Assembly: GCA_045535815.1 (NCBI GenBank)
Contig: JAZSMJ010000058.1
Span: 1-18,367, forward strand
Length of the DNA stretch: 18,367 nt
Origin: JAZSMJ01 sp045535815
Lineage (GTDB): Bacteria; Bacillota; Clostridia; Oscillospirales; CAG-272
Reading direction: 5' to 3'
Under the pieces are notes generated by a model, which did not search any database, was not told the origin of the DNA, and saw only the letters and a list, made by a program, of their open reading frames with translations. Positions 1 through 8,109 of this stretch are shown here, piece by piece; position 1 is the first letter of the stretch; every line of letters starts with the position of its first letter. The position numbers and the translations under genes were made by a program.

Positions 1-1346
1 TATTCGATTTTGGTGGCGGTACGTTTGACGTATCTCTCCTTGAGATCAGCGACGGTGTATTTGAGGTTCTTGCAACTGCAGGTAACAACAAGCTCGGCGG
101 TGACGACTTTGACCAGAGAGTTATCGACTGGATAGCAACCGAATTTATGAAGGAAAATGCAGGTATTGACCTTCGCCGTGACAAGATGGCACTTCAGCGT
201 CTTAAGGAAGCTGCAGAAAAGGCCAAGATCGAGCTTTCCGGTATGACGACAGTAAATATAAACCTTCCGTTTATTACCGCAGATGCAACAGGCCCCAAGC
301 ACTTTGACGCAACACTTACGAGAGCTAAGTTCGATGAGCTTACAGCCGATCTCGTTGAAGCAACAATGGTTCCCACAAAGAGAGTTCTCTCCGATGCAGG
401 TCTCAACGCTTCTCAGATAGATAAGGTTCTTCTTGTCGGCGGTTCTACAAGAATTCCCGCAGTTCAGGAAGCAGTTAAGAGCTTTATAGGCAAGGAGCCC
501 TTCAAGGGTATCAACCCCGACGAGTGCGTTGCAGTCGGTGCTGCAATTCAGGCAGGCGTTCTCCACGGTGACGTTAAGGATCTTCTCTTGCTCGACGTAA
601 CTCCCCTTTCTCTCGGTATCGAAACTCTCGGCGGCGTATTCAACCGCATTATAGACAGAAATACAACCATTCCCGTAAAGAAGGGCCAGGTATATTCAAC
701 TGCAGCTGACGGACAGACGTCGGTTGAGATCCACGTTCTTCAGGGTGAGCGTGATATGGCTAAATTCAATACCACTCTCGGACGCTTTACTCTTGACGGT
801 ATTCCTGCAGCTCCCAGAGGAGTTCCGCAGATCGAGGTAACCTTTGATATCGACGCAAACGGTATCGTTAACGTTACCGCACAGGATAAGGGTACCGGTA
901 AGGAACAGCATATAACCATCACTTCTTCCACAAATATGAGTCAGGAAGACATCGAGCGTGCAGTTAAGGACGCTGAAAAGTATGCTGACGAAGACAAGAA
1001 GATGAAAGAAGCAGTTGAGATAAAGAATAAGGCTGAAGCTCTTATATTCCAGAGCGAGAAGACTCTTGGCGAGATCGGCGACAAGGTAAGTGAGGATGAA
1101 AAGGCTTCCGTTAAGGCGGCAGTTGAAAAGCTTAAGGAAACTGTAAAGACCGATAACACCGAAGCCATCAAGGCAGATACAGAGGCACTTGAAAAGAGCT
1201 TCTACGAGCTTTCCGAAAAGCTTTATAAGCAGAGCGGTGCAAACCCCGGTGCTGATGCAGGTGCAGGCTTTGATCCCAACGCAGGCGGAGCGCAGGGCGA
1301 CACATACTACAACGCTGATTTTGAAGATAAGACAAACGGCAACTGA
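1..1346 (+). CDS. dnaK: Chaperone DnaK (Hsp70), 5'-truncated by the window edge
   Basis: ATP-dependent Hsp70 chaperone that binds exposed hydrophobic peptides in the cytosol, working with DnaJ and GrpE. The reading frame is open from position 3 and 447 residues are visible. It opens directly in the nucleotide-binding domain at the phosphate-2 loop FGGGTFDVS, so roughly the first 170 residues lie outside the window. Further family landmarks are VLLVGGSTRIPAVQE (around nt 425-470), LLLLDVTPLSLGIETLGG at the linker and start of the peptide-binding domain, and the helical lid. The tail is Gly/Ala-rich and ends ADFEDKTNGN rather than the EEVD-like end of some Hsp70s. An ATG at 147 is internal and is not the start. 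A terminator follows the stop, and dnaJ is next, as in the usual Firmicutes hrcA-grpE-dnaK-dnaJ cluster. Identification is secure. Confidence 0.98.
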   Translation, partial: FDFGGGTFDVSLLEISDGVFEVLATAGNNKLGGDDFDQRVIDWIATEFMKENAGIDLRRDKMALQRLKEAAEKAKIELSGMTTVNINLPFITADATGPKHFDATLTRAKFDELTADLVEATMVPTKRVLSDAGLNASQIDKVLLVGGSTRIPAVQEAVKSFIGKEPFKGINPDECVAVGAAIQAGVLHGDVKDLLLLDVTPLSLGIETLGGVFNRIIDRNTTIPVKKGQVYSTAADGQTSVEIHVLQGERDMAKFNTTLGRFTLDGIPAAPRGVPQIEVTFDIDANGIVNVTAQDKGTGKEQHITITSSTNMSQEDIERAVKDAEKYADEDKKMKEAVEIKNKAEALIFQSEKTLGEIGDKVSEDEKASVKAAVEKLKETVKTDNTEAIKADTEALEKSFYELSEKLYKQSGANPGADAGAGFDPNAGGAQGDTYYNADFEDKTNGN

Positions 1347-1379
1347 TAAACTAATGCTTTGATTTTGATCAAATGCAGG

Positions 1380-1410
1380 TGCGGACGGGAATATCCCGTC
1401 CGCATTTTAA
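1380..1410 (+). terminator. Rho-independent terminator after dnaK
   Basis: An 11-bp perfect stem (1380-1390 TGCGGACGGGA pairing with 1394-1404) closes a 3-nt ATA loop and is followed by TTTTAAGATTTT. It lies 34 nt after the dnaK stop, so part of dnaK transcription probably ends here and dnaJ level is set partly by read-through or by its own promoter. Confidence 0.85.
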
Positions 1411-1463
1411 GATTTTGAGTGAATATTTACAAATTTATTATTTATTTTTGTTGAAATATTCTG

Positions 1464-1469
1464 TATAAT
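1464..1469 (+). promoter_or_regulatory. Possible -10 box of a dnaJ promoter
   Basis: TATAAT sits in an AT-rich leader about 90 nt before the dnaJ start, downstream of the dnaK terminator. The nearest good -35-like hexamer (TTGAAA, 1451-1456) is only 7 nt away, and the hexamer at proper distance (1441-1446, TTTATT) is poor. No CIRCE (HrcA operator) inverted repeat is seen. Only the -10 box is supported. Confidence 0.4.
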
Positions 1470-1556
1470 AATTATTTGTGGCATATTATGTACAGCTTGA
1501 ATTAGTTTTATAAACAGATAAAGATACAGACGACGGTAAGGTGGGATTTTCAGGAT

Positions 1557-2705
1557 ATGGCAGAGCAGAAAAGAGACTATTATGAAGTGCTGGGCGTATC
1601 AAAGGATGCTGATGAATCAACTATAAAAAAGGCTTATTTAAAGCTTGCAAAAAAATATCATCCCGATATGAATCCGGGAGATAAGGAAGCCGAGGCTAAA
1701 TTCAAAGAGGCAAACGAGGCTTATTCGGTGCTTTCAGATGCAGAAAAGAAGGCGAAGTACGATCAGTTCGGACACGCCGCATTTGAGGCAGGCACAGGCG
1801 GAGGAGCAGGCTTTGGCGGCTTTGACTTCGGCGGATTCGACTTTGGTGATATATTCGGCGATATATTCGGCGGTGGCTTTGGTGGCGGTCGCTCATCCTC
1901 GAGACAGAACGCACCGATGAGAGGTGACGATCTTCAGGTAAGATTGACTATATCCTTCGAGGAGGCGGCGTTTGGCTGTAAGAAGGAGATAACGTATAAC
2001 AGGGTTGAAAAGTGCTCTGACTGCTCGGGAAGCGGTGCTGCAAAGGGAAGCTCTCCCGAGACATGCTCAAAGTGCTCGGGAAGTGGAACCGTAAGAGTAA
2101 CCCAGAGAACTCCTTTGGGAATGTTCCAGTCTACCAAGGCTTGTGACGCCTGTCGTGGAACGGGTAAGATAATAAAGAATCCCTGTCAGAACTGCAGGGG
2201 CACAGGATACGTGCGTATACAGAAAAAGCTTGACGTTACGGTTCCTGCAGGAATCGGAGACGGTCAGAAGATAGCTCTTCGAGGTCAGGGTAACGACGGT
2301 AGAAACGGCGGAGGCGCGGGAGATCTCTTTATATCGGTATCGGTAAGACCTCACGCTATATTTGAAAGAGACGGATACGAGCTTTACTGCGAGATCCCGA
2401 TAACCTTTGCTGAAGCGGCTCTAGGAGCGGAGATAGCCGTCCCCACGCTTGAGGGAGAGGTCAAATATACCATCCCCGAGGGAACGCAGACAGGCTCGGA
2501 ATTCAGAATAAGAGACAAGGGTATACAGTATCTTAATTCAAAGACAAAGGGCGATCTTCATTTTACCGTTGTGGTTGAAACGCCTAAAAACCTGAATTCT
2601 GCACAAAAGGAGCTTCTGCGTCAGTTCGCAGACAGCTGCGGTGAGAAGAATAACGTAAAGAAAAAATCTTTCTTTGATAAAAAATTCCGAAAGGATAAGG
2701 AATAA
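1557..2705 (+). CDS. dnaJ: Co-chaperone DnaJ (Hsp40, type I)
   Basis: J-domain co-chaperone that delivers unfolded clients to DnaK and stimulates its ATPase. All type I parts are present in 382 residues: J domain (about 6-72) with the catalytic HPD at 35-37; a Gly/Phe region (about 75-118) rich in FGGF and FGDIFGD units; a zinc-finger region with four CxxCxGxG repeats starting at C153, C170, C196 and C210; and the C-terminal client-binding beta domains. The tail is unusually basic (KKKSFFDKKFRKDKE). The ATG is preceded by AAGGTGGG at 1538-1545, an 11-nt gap, which is rather long. prmA begins 3 nt after the stop, so the two are co-transcribed. Family length is typical and identification is secure. 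Confidence 0.98.
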   Translation: MAEQKRDYYEVLGVSKDADESTIKKAYLKLAKKYHPDMNPGDKEAEAKFKEANEAYSVLSDAEKKAKYDQFGHAAFEAGTGGGAGFGGFDFGGFDFGDIFGDIFGGGFGGGRSSSRQNAPMRGDDLQVRLTISFEEAAFGCKKEITYNRVEKCSDCSGSGAAKGSSPETCSKCSGSGTVRVTQRTPLGMFQSTKACDACRGTGKIIKNPCQNCRGTGYVRIQKKLDVTVPAGIGDGQKIALRGQGNDGRNGGGAGDLFISVSVRPHAIFERDGYELYCEIPITFAEAALGAEIAVPTLEGEVKYTIPEGTQTGSEFRIRDKGIQYLNSKTKGDLHFTVVVETPKNLNSAQKELLRQFADSCGEKNNVKKKSFFDKKFRKDKE

Positions 2706-2708
2706 AAA

Positions 2709-3623
2709 ATGGATTGGACACAACTCAGAGTAAAGTGTAAGGTAGCTCAGCTTGATGAGGTCAGCGCAGTAATGAGTATGCTTGACAACTACCTTATGAC
2801 CGAGGATTACAGCGATATAGAAGACGGACCCGGCAAAATGTACGGTGAGCTTATAGATGAGTCTATACTTGCAAGCGATAAGTCGATAGCGCACGTAAGC
2901 ATATTCTTGTCGGAGGATAAGATACTTACGGATTATATGAGCTTTCTTGACGGCAGATTCAAGGAGCTTGGTCTTGAGTGCGAGATGGAGGCAAAGCCGG
3001 TAAGGGAAGAGGATTGGGCTAATTCCTGGAAGGCTTACTATACTCCCGTCAAGATAAGCGACAGAGTGACCATAGTTCCTGCGTGGGATGAGGATTATCA
3101 GAAGCGCGAGGACGAAGTTACTGTGCTTATGGATCCCGGTATGGCATTCGGTACGGGCACGCACGAGACCACACGTCTTTGCGCTGCTCTGCTTGAAAAG
3201 CATATGAAGGCAGGGGACAGCGTTCTCGATATAGGAACGGGAAGCGGTATTCTTTCAATTATTGCATCAAAGCTCGGCGCTCATCACGTTGATGCCTACG
3301 ATATTGATCCGGTTGCAGTCAAGGTTGCCATTGAAAACGTTGAGAGAAACGAAACGCCAAACGTCAAGTGCGGAGTTTCGGACCTTTTTGCAGAGGTTCA
3401 GGGAAGCTACGACTTTATCTGCGCCAATATCGTTGCCGATATTCTGGTCAGAATGGCTGACGGTCTTGCTGAGCACGTAAAGCTCGGAACTAAGGTTGTT
3501 GCATCCGGTATTATTGAGGGGCAGGTAGACCGAGTAAACGAGGTAATAACTCAAAGAGGCTTCAAGCTTATCGATTCAAAGGGCGAAAACAGCTGGAGCG
3601 CACTCGTCTTCGAGAAAATATAA
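2709..3623 (+). CDS. prmA: Ribosomal protein L11 methyltransferase
   Basis: SAM-dependent enzyme that trimethylates ribosomal protein L11 on lysines and its N-terminus. The 304-residue protein has the family layout: an N-terminal substrate-recognition domain (about 1-100) and a Rossmann methyltransferase domain. The PrmA signature DPGMAFGTGTHET begins at D142, SAM motif I VLDIGTGSGIL begins at V172, and CANIVADIL with N240 fits the catalytic-side motif. It follows dnaJ by 3 nt, with AAGGA-like bases inside the end of dnaJ as ribosome binding site. dnaJ-prmA-rsmE is a conserved gene order in Firmicutes. No clear hairpin terminator follows; the next 80 nt are AT-rich and contain a new promoter. 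Confidence 0.96.
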   Translation: MDWTQLRVKCKVAQLDEVSAVMSMLDNYLMTEDYSDIEDGPGKMYGELIDESILASDKSIAHVSIFLSEDKILTDYMSFLDGRFKELGLECEMEAKPVREEDWANSWKAYYTPVKISDRVTIVPAWDEDYQKREDEVTVLMDPGMAFGTGTHETTRLCAALLEKHMKAGDSVLDIGTGSGILSIIASKLGAHHVDAYDIDPVAVKVAIENVERNETPNVKCGVSDLFAEVQGSYDFICANIVADILVRMADGLAEHVKLGTKVVASGIIEGQVDRVNEVITQRGFKLIDSKGENSWSALVFEKI

Positions 3624-3672
3624 TTTTTTAACAAAATAAACAGAAAATTCACAGTATTTTTGGTAAAAAGAT

Positions 3673-3701
3673 TTGACAAATACAGAAAAATGGTGTATAA
3701 T
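3673..3701 (+). promoter_or_regulatory. Consensus sigma-A promoter for rsmE
   Basis: TTGACA (3673-3678), a 17-nt spacer and TATAAT (3696-3701) match the vegetative consensus at every position. Transcription would start near 3708, giving a leader of about 79 nt before the rsmE ATG at 3787. It probably also drives the downstream membrane-protein and PucR genes, since no terminator is seen between them. Confidence 0.85.
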
Positions 3702-3786
3702 TAGTCCGTATTTTATAGATTTTGCATAATATCCGCCAAAGGCTGTGAAAAACAGACGATGTGTGTCGGAATACAGGATTACAGCT

Positions 3787-4539
3787 ATGCCAAGATTTTT
3801 TGTAAAACCCGAAGATATTGCAGACGGCAGAGTTACAATTACCGGTGACGATGCCAAACATATTGCAAAATCGCTCAGAATGAGAGTAGGCGAGGAGCTT
3901 ACGGTCTGTGATATGAGCAGCCACGAATATCTGTGCGAGCTCGAAACGGTATTGAACGGTGAGGTTTCGGCAAGAATAATATACGAGAGAGCAGTGCTCT
4001 CAGAGCCGCCCTACCGTGCGTATCTTTATCAGTCCCTTCCCAAGGGAGATAAGATGGAATATATCGTGCAGAAGGCAGTGGAGATCGGCGTTTACCGAAT
4101 CATTCCCTTAGTGAGCGAAAGGAGCATATCACGGCCGGATCCTTCATCCTGTGCCAAAAAAGTCGAACGCTGGAATCGTATAGCACTTGAAGCGGCAAAG
4201 CAGTGCGGCAGGGGGATAGTTCCCAAGGTTTCGGACGTTATCACATATAAAGAGGCGGTGCGCCAGATGTCGGAGCTTTCATCCGAAGAGGGCAGCGTTT
4301 CTTTTCTGTGTTATGAGGGCGACGGCACCGAAAAGCTCGGAGATATCGCAGGTTGCAAAAATCTAAAAAATATAGCCTTTCTTATAGGACCGGAGGGCGG
4401 TATATCCGATGAAGAGACCGATCTTGCAAGGCAAAACGGCCTAAGACTTGCCGGCCTTGGAAAAAGGATCCTCAGATGTGAGACGGCATCGGGATTCGTT
4501 CTATCTTGTTTAGCTTATGAAAATGAACTTAGACGGTAA
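3787..4539 (+). CDS. rsmE: 16S rRNA (uracil-1498-N3) methyltransferase RsmE
   Basis: SPOUT-family methyltransferase that methylates N3 of U1498 in 16S rRNA, using SAM. The 250-residue protein begins with the family's typical MPRFFV, has an N-terminal PUA-like domain (about 1-70), and ends in the knotted SAM site: LIGPEGGISDEE from L199 and LGKRILRCETA from L224. The frame stays open to an upstream ATG at 3745, which would add 14 residues. I prefer 3787 because AGGA at 3775-3778 lies 8 nt before it and homologues start at MPRFF. Expressed from the consensus promoter at 3673. Length is normal for the family. Confidence 0.95.
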   Translation: MPRFFVKPEDIADGRVTITGDDAKHIAKSLRMRVGEELTVCDMSSHEYLCELETVLNGEVSARIIYERAVLSEPPYRAYLYQSLPKGDKMEYIVQKAVEIGVYRIIPLVSERSISRPDPSSCAKKVERWNRIALEAAKQCGRGIVPKVSDVITYKEAVRQMSELSSEEGSVSFLCYEGDGTEKLGDIAGCKNLKNIAFLIGPEGGISDEETDLARQNGLRLAGLGKRILRCETASGFVLSCLAYENELRR

Positions 4540-4602
4540 CGCCTAGTGAGTTTTTATATATAAAAAAACAATAAAGAAAAGAAAAAGTTGGAGTGATTAG
4601 CT

Positions 4603-5373
4603 TTGAACGAAAAAAACATTATGACACAGACAGAAAAAAATGAGGAGACCAAGATCAACAGACTTATGCTGTTCTTTGCTCTTGCTGCAGTAGCAGTAGT
4701 AGCCCTTCTTCTCGTAAACAAAAACGTTCCGCTTTATTACAGAGAAGCTGCAGTTATTCTGCACGTTATTCCGTGGCTCAAGATAGTATCGGTAATAGCT
4801 CTTGTTGTATCTGCCGTTTTCTGGTTTGTAAGCAAAAAGAAGAATGCAGAAGAAGCGAATATTCGCATCTTTTCAAATGCTACATGGCTTGCGCTTTCCG
4901 CAATGCTGGTTGCTATTGCATTCTCATATGAGTATTTCCAGATTCCCGGTGCAGTTACGGTAATAATCGCTTTTCTTGTACTTGCGTTCATAGAAAGCAT
5001 TTATTCAAAAGACTTTTTCGCATATTCCGTATATACCTGCATAGGTGCTATCCTTCTCTACGTTTGCGGAAGATCAAATACCGTATCCCTTTTCAAGAAC
5101 GTTCTTAAGTACGGTATAAAGGCACTTGCAATAGTTATTCCCGTTTTGGTTATCGTTTTGGGAGTAATGCTTATAAAGAACGGCGGAAAGATAGGCAATT
5201 TAAGCCTTCTCAAGCCCGGCTATAAGCTTTATCCCTTCTTCGTAACATCTGCCGTAATTCTCGCATCTGCTGTTTTGAGCTTTATATTCAGCTCACTTAT
5301 GATTTATGCTATCATAGCAGTATTTGCAGTATATCTCATCATTGCGATAGTATATACTGTAAAAATGATGTAA
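4603..5373 (+). CDS. Hypothetical multi-pass membrane protein
   Basis: I do not recognise this 256-residue protein. It starts at a TTG preceded by GGAG at 4590-4593 (9-nt gap); the next in-frame ATG (4621) has no ribosome binding site. After a polar N-terminus of about 19 residues there are roughly eight hydrophobic segments: about 20-39, 57-76, 92-109, 113-131, 137-153, 173-192, 212-230 and 232-253. Lysine-rich loops lie after segments 2 (VSKKKNAEE) and 6. No catalytic motif, transporter signature or soluble domain is visible. It sits 63 nt after rsmE and 29 nt before the PucR regulator, so it probably shares a transcript with them and with the cell-division genes beyond. Its role is unknown. 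Confidence 0.8.
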   Translation: MNEKNIMTQTEKNEETKINRLMLFFALAAVAVVALLLVNKNVPLYYREAAVILHVIPWLKIVSVIALVVSAVFWFVSKKKNAEEANIRIFSNATWLALSAMLVAIAFSYEYFQIPGAVTVIIAFLVLAFIESIYSKDFFAYSVYTCIGAILLYVCGRSNTVSLFKNVLKYGIKALAIVIPVLVIVLGVMLIKNGGKIGNLSLLKPGYKLYPFFVTSAVILASAVLSFIFSSLMIYAIIAVFAVYLIIAIVYTVKMM

Positions 5374-5402
5374 GAGTAAGCTAACAGTCGGAGGATTCAG
5401 AT

Positions 5403-6488
5403 ATGTCTAACAGATTGATACAGGGATTCATCCATCAGATGAAGGATGCGGTTGACCGCATCATCGGTGTTATTGATGAAAATGGCGTTATAGTTTCATG
5501 CAGTGAGCTCGTTAAGATAGGTGAGTCACGCCAGGGTATAAGAGAAGAGCTTGCTTATGCATCAGAGATCTCGGTATCCGGCGGATATACATACAGACCT
5601 ATCAGCGGTAACGCAAAGAGCGATTATATCGTTTTCGTTGAGGGTGAGGATAAAAAGGCAGAGTCGGTATCGCTTATGCTTGCGATATCCCTTTCCAATA
5701 TCAAAAATCTTTACGATGAAAAGTACGATAAGAGCTCCTTTATCAAGAACATAATTCTTGATAATATACTTCCCAGCGATATCTATATAAAATCCAAGGA
5801 GCTTCATTTTTCAAATGACGTTGTCAGAATAGTATTCCTTATCAAGTTCTACGGCAAAAATGAAATGGTGCCTTACGATATGGTACAGAATATGTATCCT
5901 GACAAAAACAAGGACTACGTTATCAGCGTAGGTGAGCAGGATATCGTTCTTGTTAAGGAGATCAAGGCTAATCTTGAGCTTAAGGAGATCGAAAAGATCG
6001 CCAAGACCATAGCGGATACCTTCAGCTCCGAATTCTATACCAAGGTTTCTATAGGAATAGGTACGCCCGTTAACAACATAAAGGATCTTGCCCGTTCTTA
6101 TAAGGAAGCTCAGGTTGCGCTTGAGGTAGGCAAGGTATTCGATACTGAAAAGAATATAATAAGCTATGAAAATCTCGGCATAGGCCGACTGATATATCAG
6201 CTTCCCACAACTCTTTGCGAGATGTTCCTTCAGGAAGTATTCAAGAAGGGCTCGCTTGAGTCTCTTGACAGAGAAACACTTATGACTATACAGTGCTTCT
6301 TTGAAAACAATCTTAACGTGTCCGAAACTTCGAGAAAGCTTTTCGTTCACAGAAACACCTTGGTTTACAGACTTGAAAAGATACGTAAACTGACCGGACT
6401 TGATCTTCGCGAGTTTGAGCATGCGATAACCTTCAAGGTAGCGGTAATGGTAAAGAAATATCTTACCTCAAAGCCGGTCAAATTCTAA
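5403..6488 (+). CDS. PucR/CdaR-family transcriptional regulator
   Basis: Probable cytosolic DNA-binding regulator of 361 residues. The C-terminus (about 295-355) is a PucR-type helix-turn-helix, with the hallmark NVSETSRKLFVHRNTLVYRL followed by EKIRKLTGLDLREFEHA. The middle (about 140-260) resembles the degenerate GGDEF-like domain of this family (VSIGIGTPVNNIKDLARSYKEAQVAL). The N-terminus (about 1-110) looks like a small-molecule sensor of the CdaR diacid-recognition or PAS kind, but the ligand cannot be told. GGAGG at 5392-5396 precedes the ATG by 6 nt. It lies between an unknown membrane protein and ftsE rather than next to sugar-acid or purine genes, so its targets may differ from those of CdaR or PucR. 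Family call is firm; function is not. Confidence 0.9.
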   Translation: MSNRLIQGFIHQMKDAVDRIIGVIDENGVIVSCSELVKIGESRQGIREELAYASEISVSGGYTYRPISGNAKSDYIVFVEGEDKKAESVSLMLAISLSNIKNLYDEKYDKSSFIKNIILDNILPSDIYIKSKELHFSNDVVRIVFLIKFYGKNEMVPYDMVQNMYPDKNKDYVISVGEQDIVLVKEIKANLELKEIEKIAKTIADTFSSEFYTKVSIGIGTPVNNIKDLARSYKEAQVALEVGKVFDTEKNIISYENLGIGRLIYQLPTTLCEMFLQEVFKKGSLESLDRETLMTIQCFFENNLNVSETSRKLFVHRNTLVYRLEKIRKLTGLDLREFEHAITFKVAVMVKKYLTSKPVKF

Positions 6489-6518
6489 AGGCTAAATTCA
6501 AACGGGTAACGCAGAGTA

Positions 6519-7208
6519 ATGATAGAATTAAAAGATGTAAAAAAAGTATATCCAAACGGCAAGGTAGCGCTTGACGGTGTCAACCTTAAGATAAACGACG
6601 GGGAATTCGTTTTTATCGTTGGTGCATCGGGAGCAGGTAAAACCACGCTTACCAAGCTTCTTCTGCGTGAAGAGGAGGCAACTGAGGGCAAGATAAACGT
6701 TGACGAATTTGATCTTGTCAAGATGCCTAACAGAAAGGTTCCTTACTACAGAAGAGAGCTCGGAGTGGTATTCCAGGATTTCAGACTGTTTCCTCAGAAA
6801 ACCGTTTTTGAAAACGTTGCGTTTGCAATGAGAGCCGTCGGTACGCCGTCAAAGGTGATCAAGCGCAGAGTAATGACCATACTGAATATCGTCAGCCTGC
6901 AGGATAAGTACAACTGCTTCCCCTCGCAGCTTGCCGGCGGAGAACAGCAGAGAGTTGCTCTTGCACGTGCGATGGCTAATAATCCGAGAATAATAATTGC
7001 GGACGAGCCGACGGGTAATATAGACCCTAAGCTCAGTCTTGAGATAATGAATCTTCTTGTTAAGATACATAAGAAAAACAAGACCGTTATCGTCGTAACT
7101 CACGAAAAGGATCTGGTGGATTATTTCCAGCAGAGAGTTGTCACTATAAGTGACGGTAAGGTCGTTGAGGACCGTGTGGGAGGTATGTTCGATGCGCCGC
7201 AGGTATAG
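6519..7208 (+). CDS. ftsE: Cell-division ABC ATPase FtsE
   Basis: ATPase half of the FtsEX complex, which couples ATP hydrolysis in the cytosol to activation of peptidoglycan hydrolases outside the membrane. The 229 residues hold Walker A GASGAGKT (35-42), signature LAGGEQQR (138-145), Walker B IIIADEPTGN with D162 and E163, and the switch histidine in VVTHEKD. The start matches the usual MIELKDVKKVYPNG opening, yet the 30 nt upstream carry no good Shine-Dalgarno sequence (only GGGTAACGCAGAG), so initiation may be weak or coupled to the upstream gene. It overlaps ftsX by 17 nt, implying translational coupling and matched stoichiometry. Confidence 0.96.
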   Translation: MIELKDVKKVYPNGKVALDGVNLKINDGEFVFIVGASGAGKTTLTKLLLREEEATEGKINVDEFDLVKMPNRKVPYYRRELGVVFQDFRLFPQKTVFENVAFAMRAVGTPSKVIKRRVMTILNIVSLQDKYNCFPSQLAGGEQQRVALARAMANNPRIIIADEPTGNIDPKLSLEIMNLLVKIHKKNKTVIVVTHEKDLVDYFQQRVVTISDGKVVEDRVGGMFDAPQV

Positions 7209-8085
7209 TATCACTTATCTTCTCGGACAAAGTATAAAGGGGCTTTTGAGAAACGGTGTAATGAGCCTTGCTTCGATTGCCGTTCTTATGTCCTGTCTTG
7301 TCGTAATGGGAAGCTTTGCTCTTCTCGTTTACAATATCAATTTTAACGTTCAAAGCGTCGGACTTCTCAACGATATAGTCGTATACGTTGAAAAGGGCAG
7401 AGACGATCTTGAGGTTACTGAAATAGGTAATAAAATAAAGGCGGTTGACGGCGTTTCGTCGGTAGTCTTCGTATCAAAAGCACAGACGCTTGAAGAGGAA
7501 AGGGTAAAATACGCCGAGTATACCAGCGTTTTTGACCGAATTGACGAAACAAACAATCCTTTTCAGGATTCATTTACCGTTAAATATGACGATAACTCAA
7601 AGGTATCTACCATAGAATACGTTATCGAGAATATAGACGGTGTCGATCAGGTAAACTGCCGTGCAGACCTTGCAGAGAATATCGAAAATCTGAAGAGTGG
7701 AGTTATTTTTATCTTCTCTTGGTTTTTGGTGCTTCTGTTCCTTGTAAGTATATTCGTTATTATTAATACCATCAAGATAGCCGTATTTACAAGACGTCAG
7801 GAGATCAGCATAATGAGATATGTCGGCGCAACAAATTGGTTCGTCGTCTTCCCGTTTGTCGTTGAGGGAATCCTTATAGGTCTTTTATCAAGCGGTATCG
7901 CATATTTTGCTGAAGCATACCTTTACAAATACGTTCACGAGCTTGTCGTGTCCGATTATCAGATGATAGCTATTGCTCCGTTTGAGGGACTTTGGCATTT
8001 CGTTGCAATAGGCTTCGTATTGGTGGGCGTTATTGCAGGAACTATCGGTAGTGTAATATCTACCAGAAAATATCTTAAAGCATAA
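7192..8085 (+). CDS. ftsX: Cell-division permease-like protein FtsX
   Basis: Membrane half of FtsEX; its extracellular loop recruits and switches a murein hydrolase. The 297-residue protein has a short cytosolic N-terminus (MRRRYSITYLLGQSIKGLLR), TM1 (about 24-46), an extracellular domain (about 47-180) and three more membrane segments (about 187-210, 228-252, 267-289). The conserved cytosolic motif RRQEISIMRYVGATNWF lies between TM2 and TM3. I start at ATG 7192 because GGGAGG at 7178-7183 is 8 nt before it and homologues start here; an in-frame GTG at 7150 would add 14 residues encoded wholly inside ftsE. A secreted M23 peptidase follows 24 nt later and is the likely partner. Confidence 0.95.
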   Translation: MRRRYSITYLLGQSIKGLLRNGVMSLASIAVLMSCLVVMGSFALLVYNINFNVQSVGLLNDIVVYVEKGRDDLEVTEIGNKIKAVDGVSSVVFVSKAQTLEEERVKYAEYTSVFDRIDETNNPFQDSFTVKYDDNSKVSTIEYVIENIDGVDQVNCRADLAENIENLKSGVIFIFSWFLVLLFLVSIFVIINTIKIAVFTRRQEISIMRYVGATNWFVVFPFVVEGILIGLLSSGIAYFAEAYLYKYVHELVVSDYQMIAIAPFEGLWHFVAIGFVLVGVIAGTIGSVISTRKYLKA

Positions 8086-8109
8086 AACAAAAACAAAACG
8101 GAGGTCAAA

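Noticed and set aside
1451..1469. TTGAAA and TATAAT as a complete promoter before dnaJ
   Set aside because: The hexamers are only 7 nt apart, too close for a sigma-A promoter; only the -10 box was kept.
2538..3203. Minus-strand open frame of about 221 codons
   Set aside because: It lies antisense across the end of dnaJ and into prmA, both unmistakable genes; its product is Leu/Tyr/Ile-rich without motifs.
3745..3786. Upstream ATG adding 14 residues to RsmE
   Set aside because: No good ribosome binding site; AGGA and the family-typical MPRFF start both point to 3787.
4551..4566. 16-bp palindrome of T5-ATATAT-A5 before the membrane-protein gene
   Set aside because: Pure A/T, no GC stem, no matching -35 box; likely a by-product of AT-rich intergenic composition rather than a terminator or promoter.
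5811..6422. Minus-strand open frame of about 203 codons
   Set aside because: Antisense to the PucR-type regulator; no recognisable domain.
7150..7191. Upstream GTG for FtsX
   Set aside because: GGGAGG at 7178-7183 is placed for ATG 7192, and the extra residues do not resemble FtsX.
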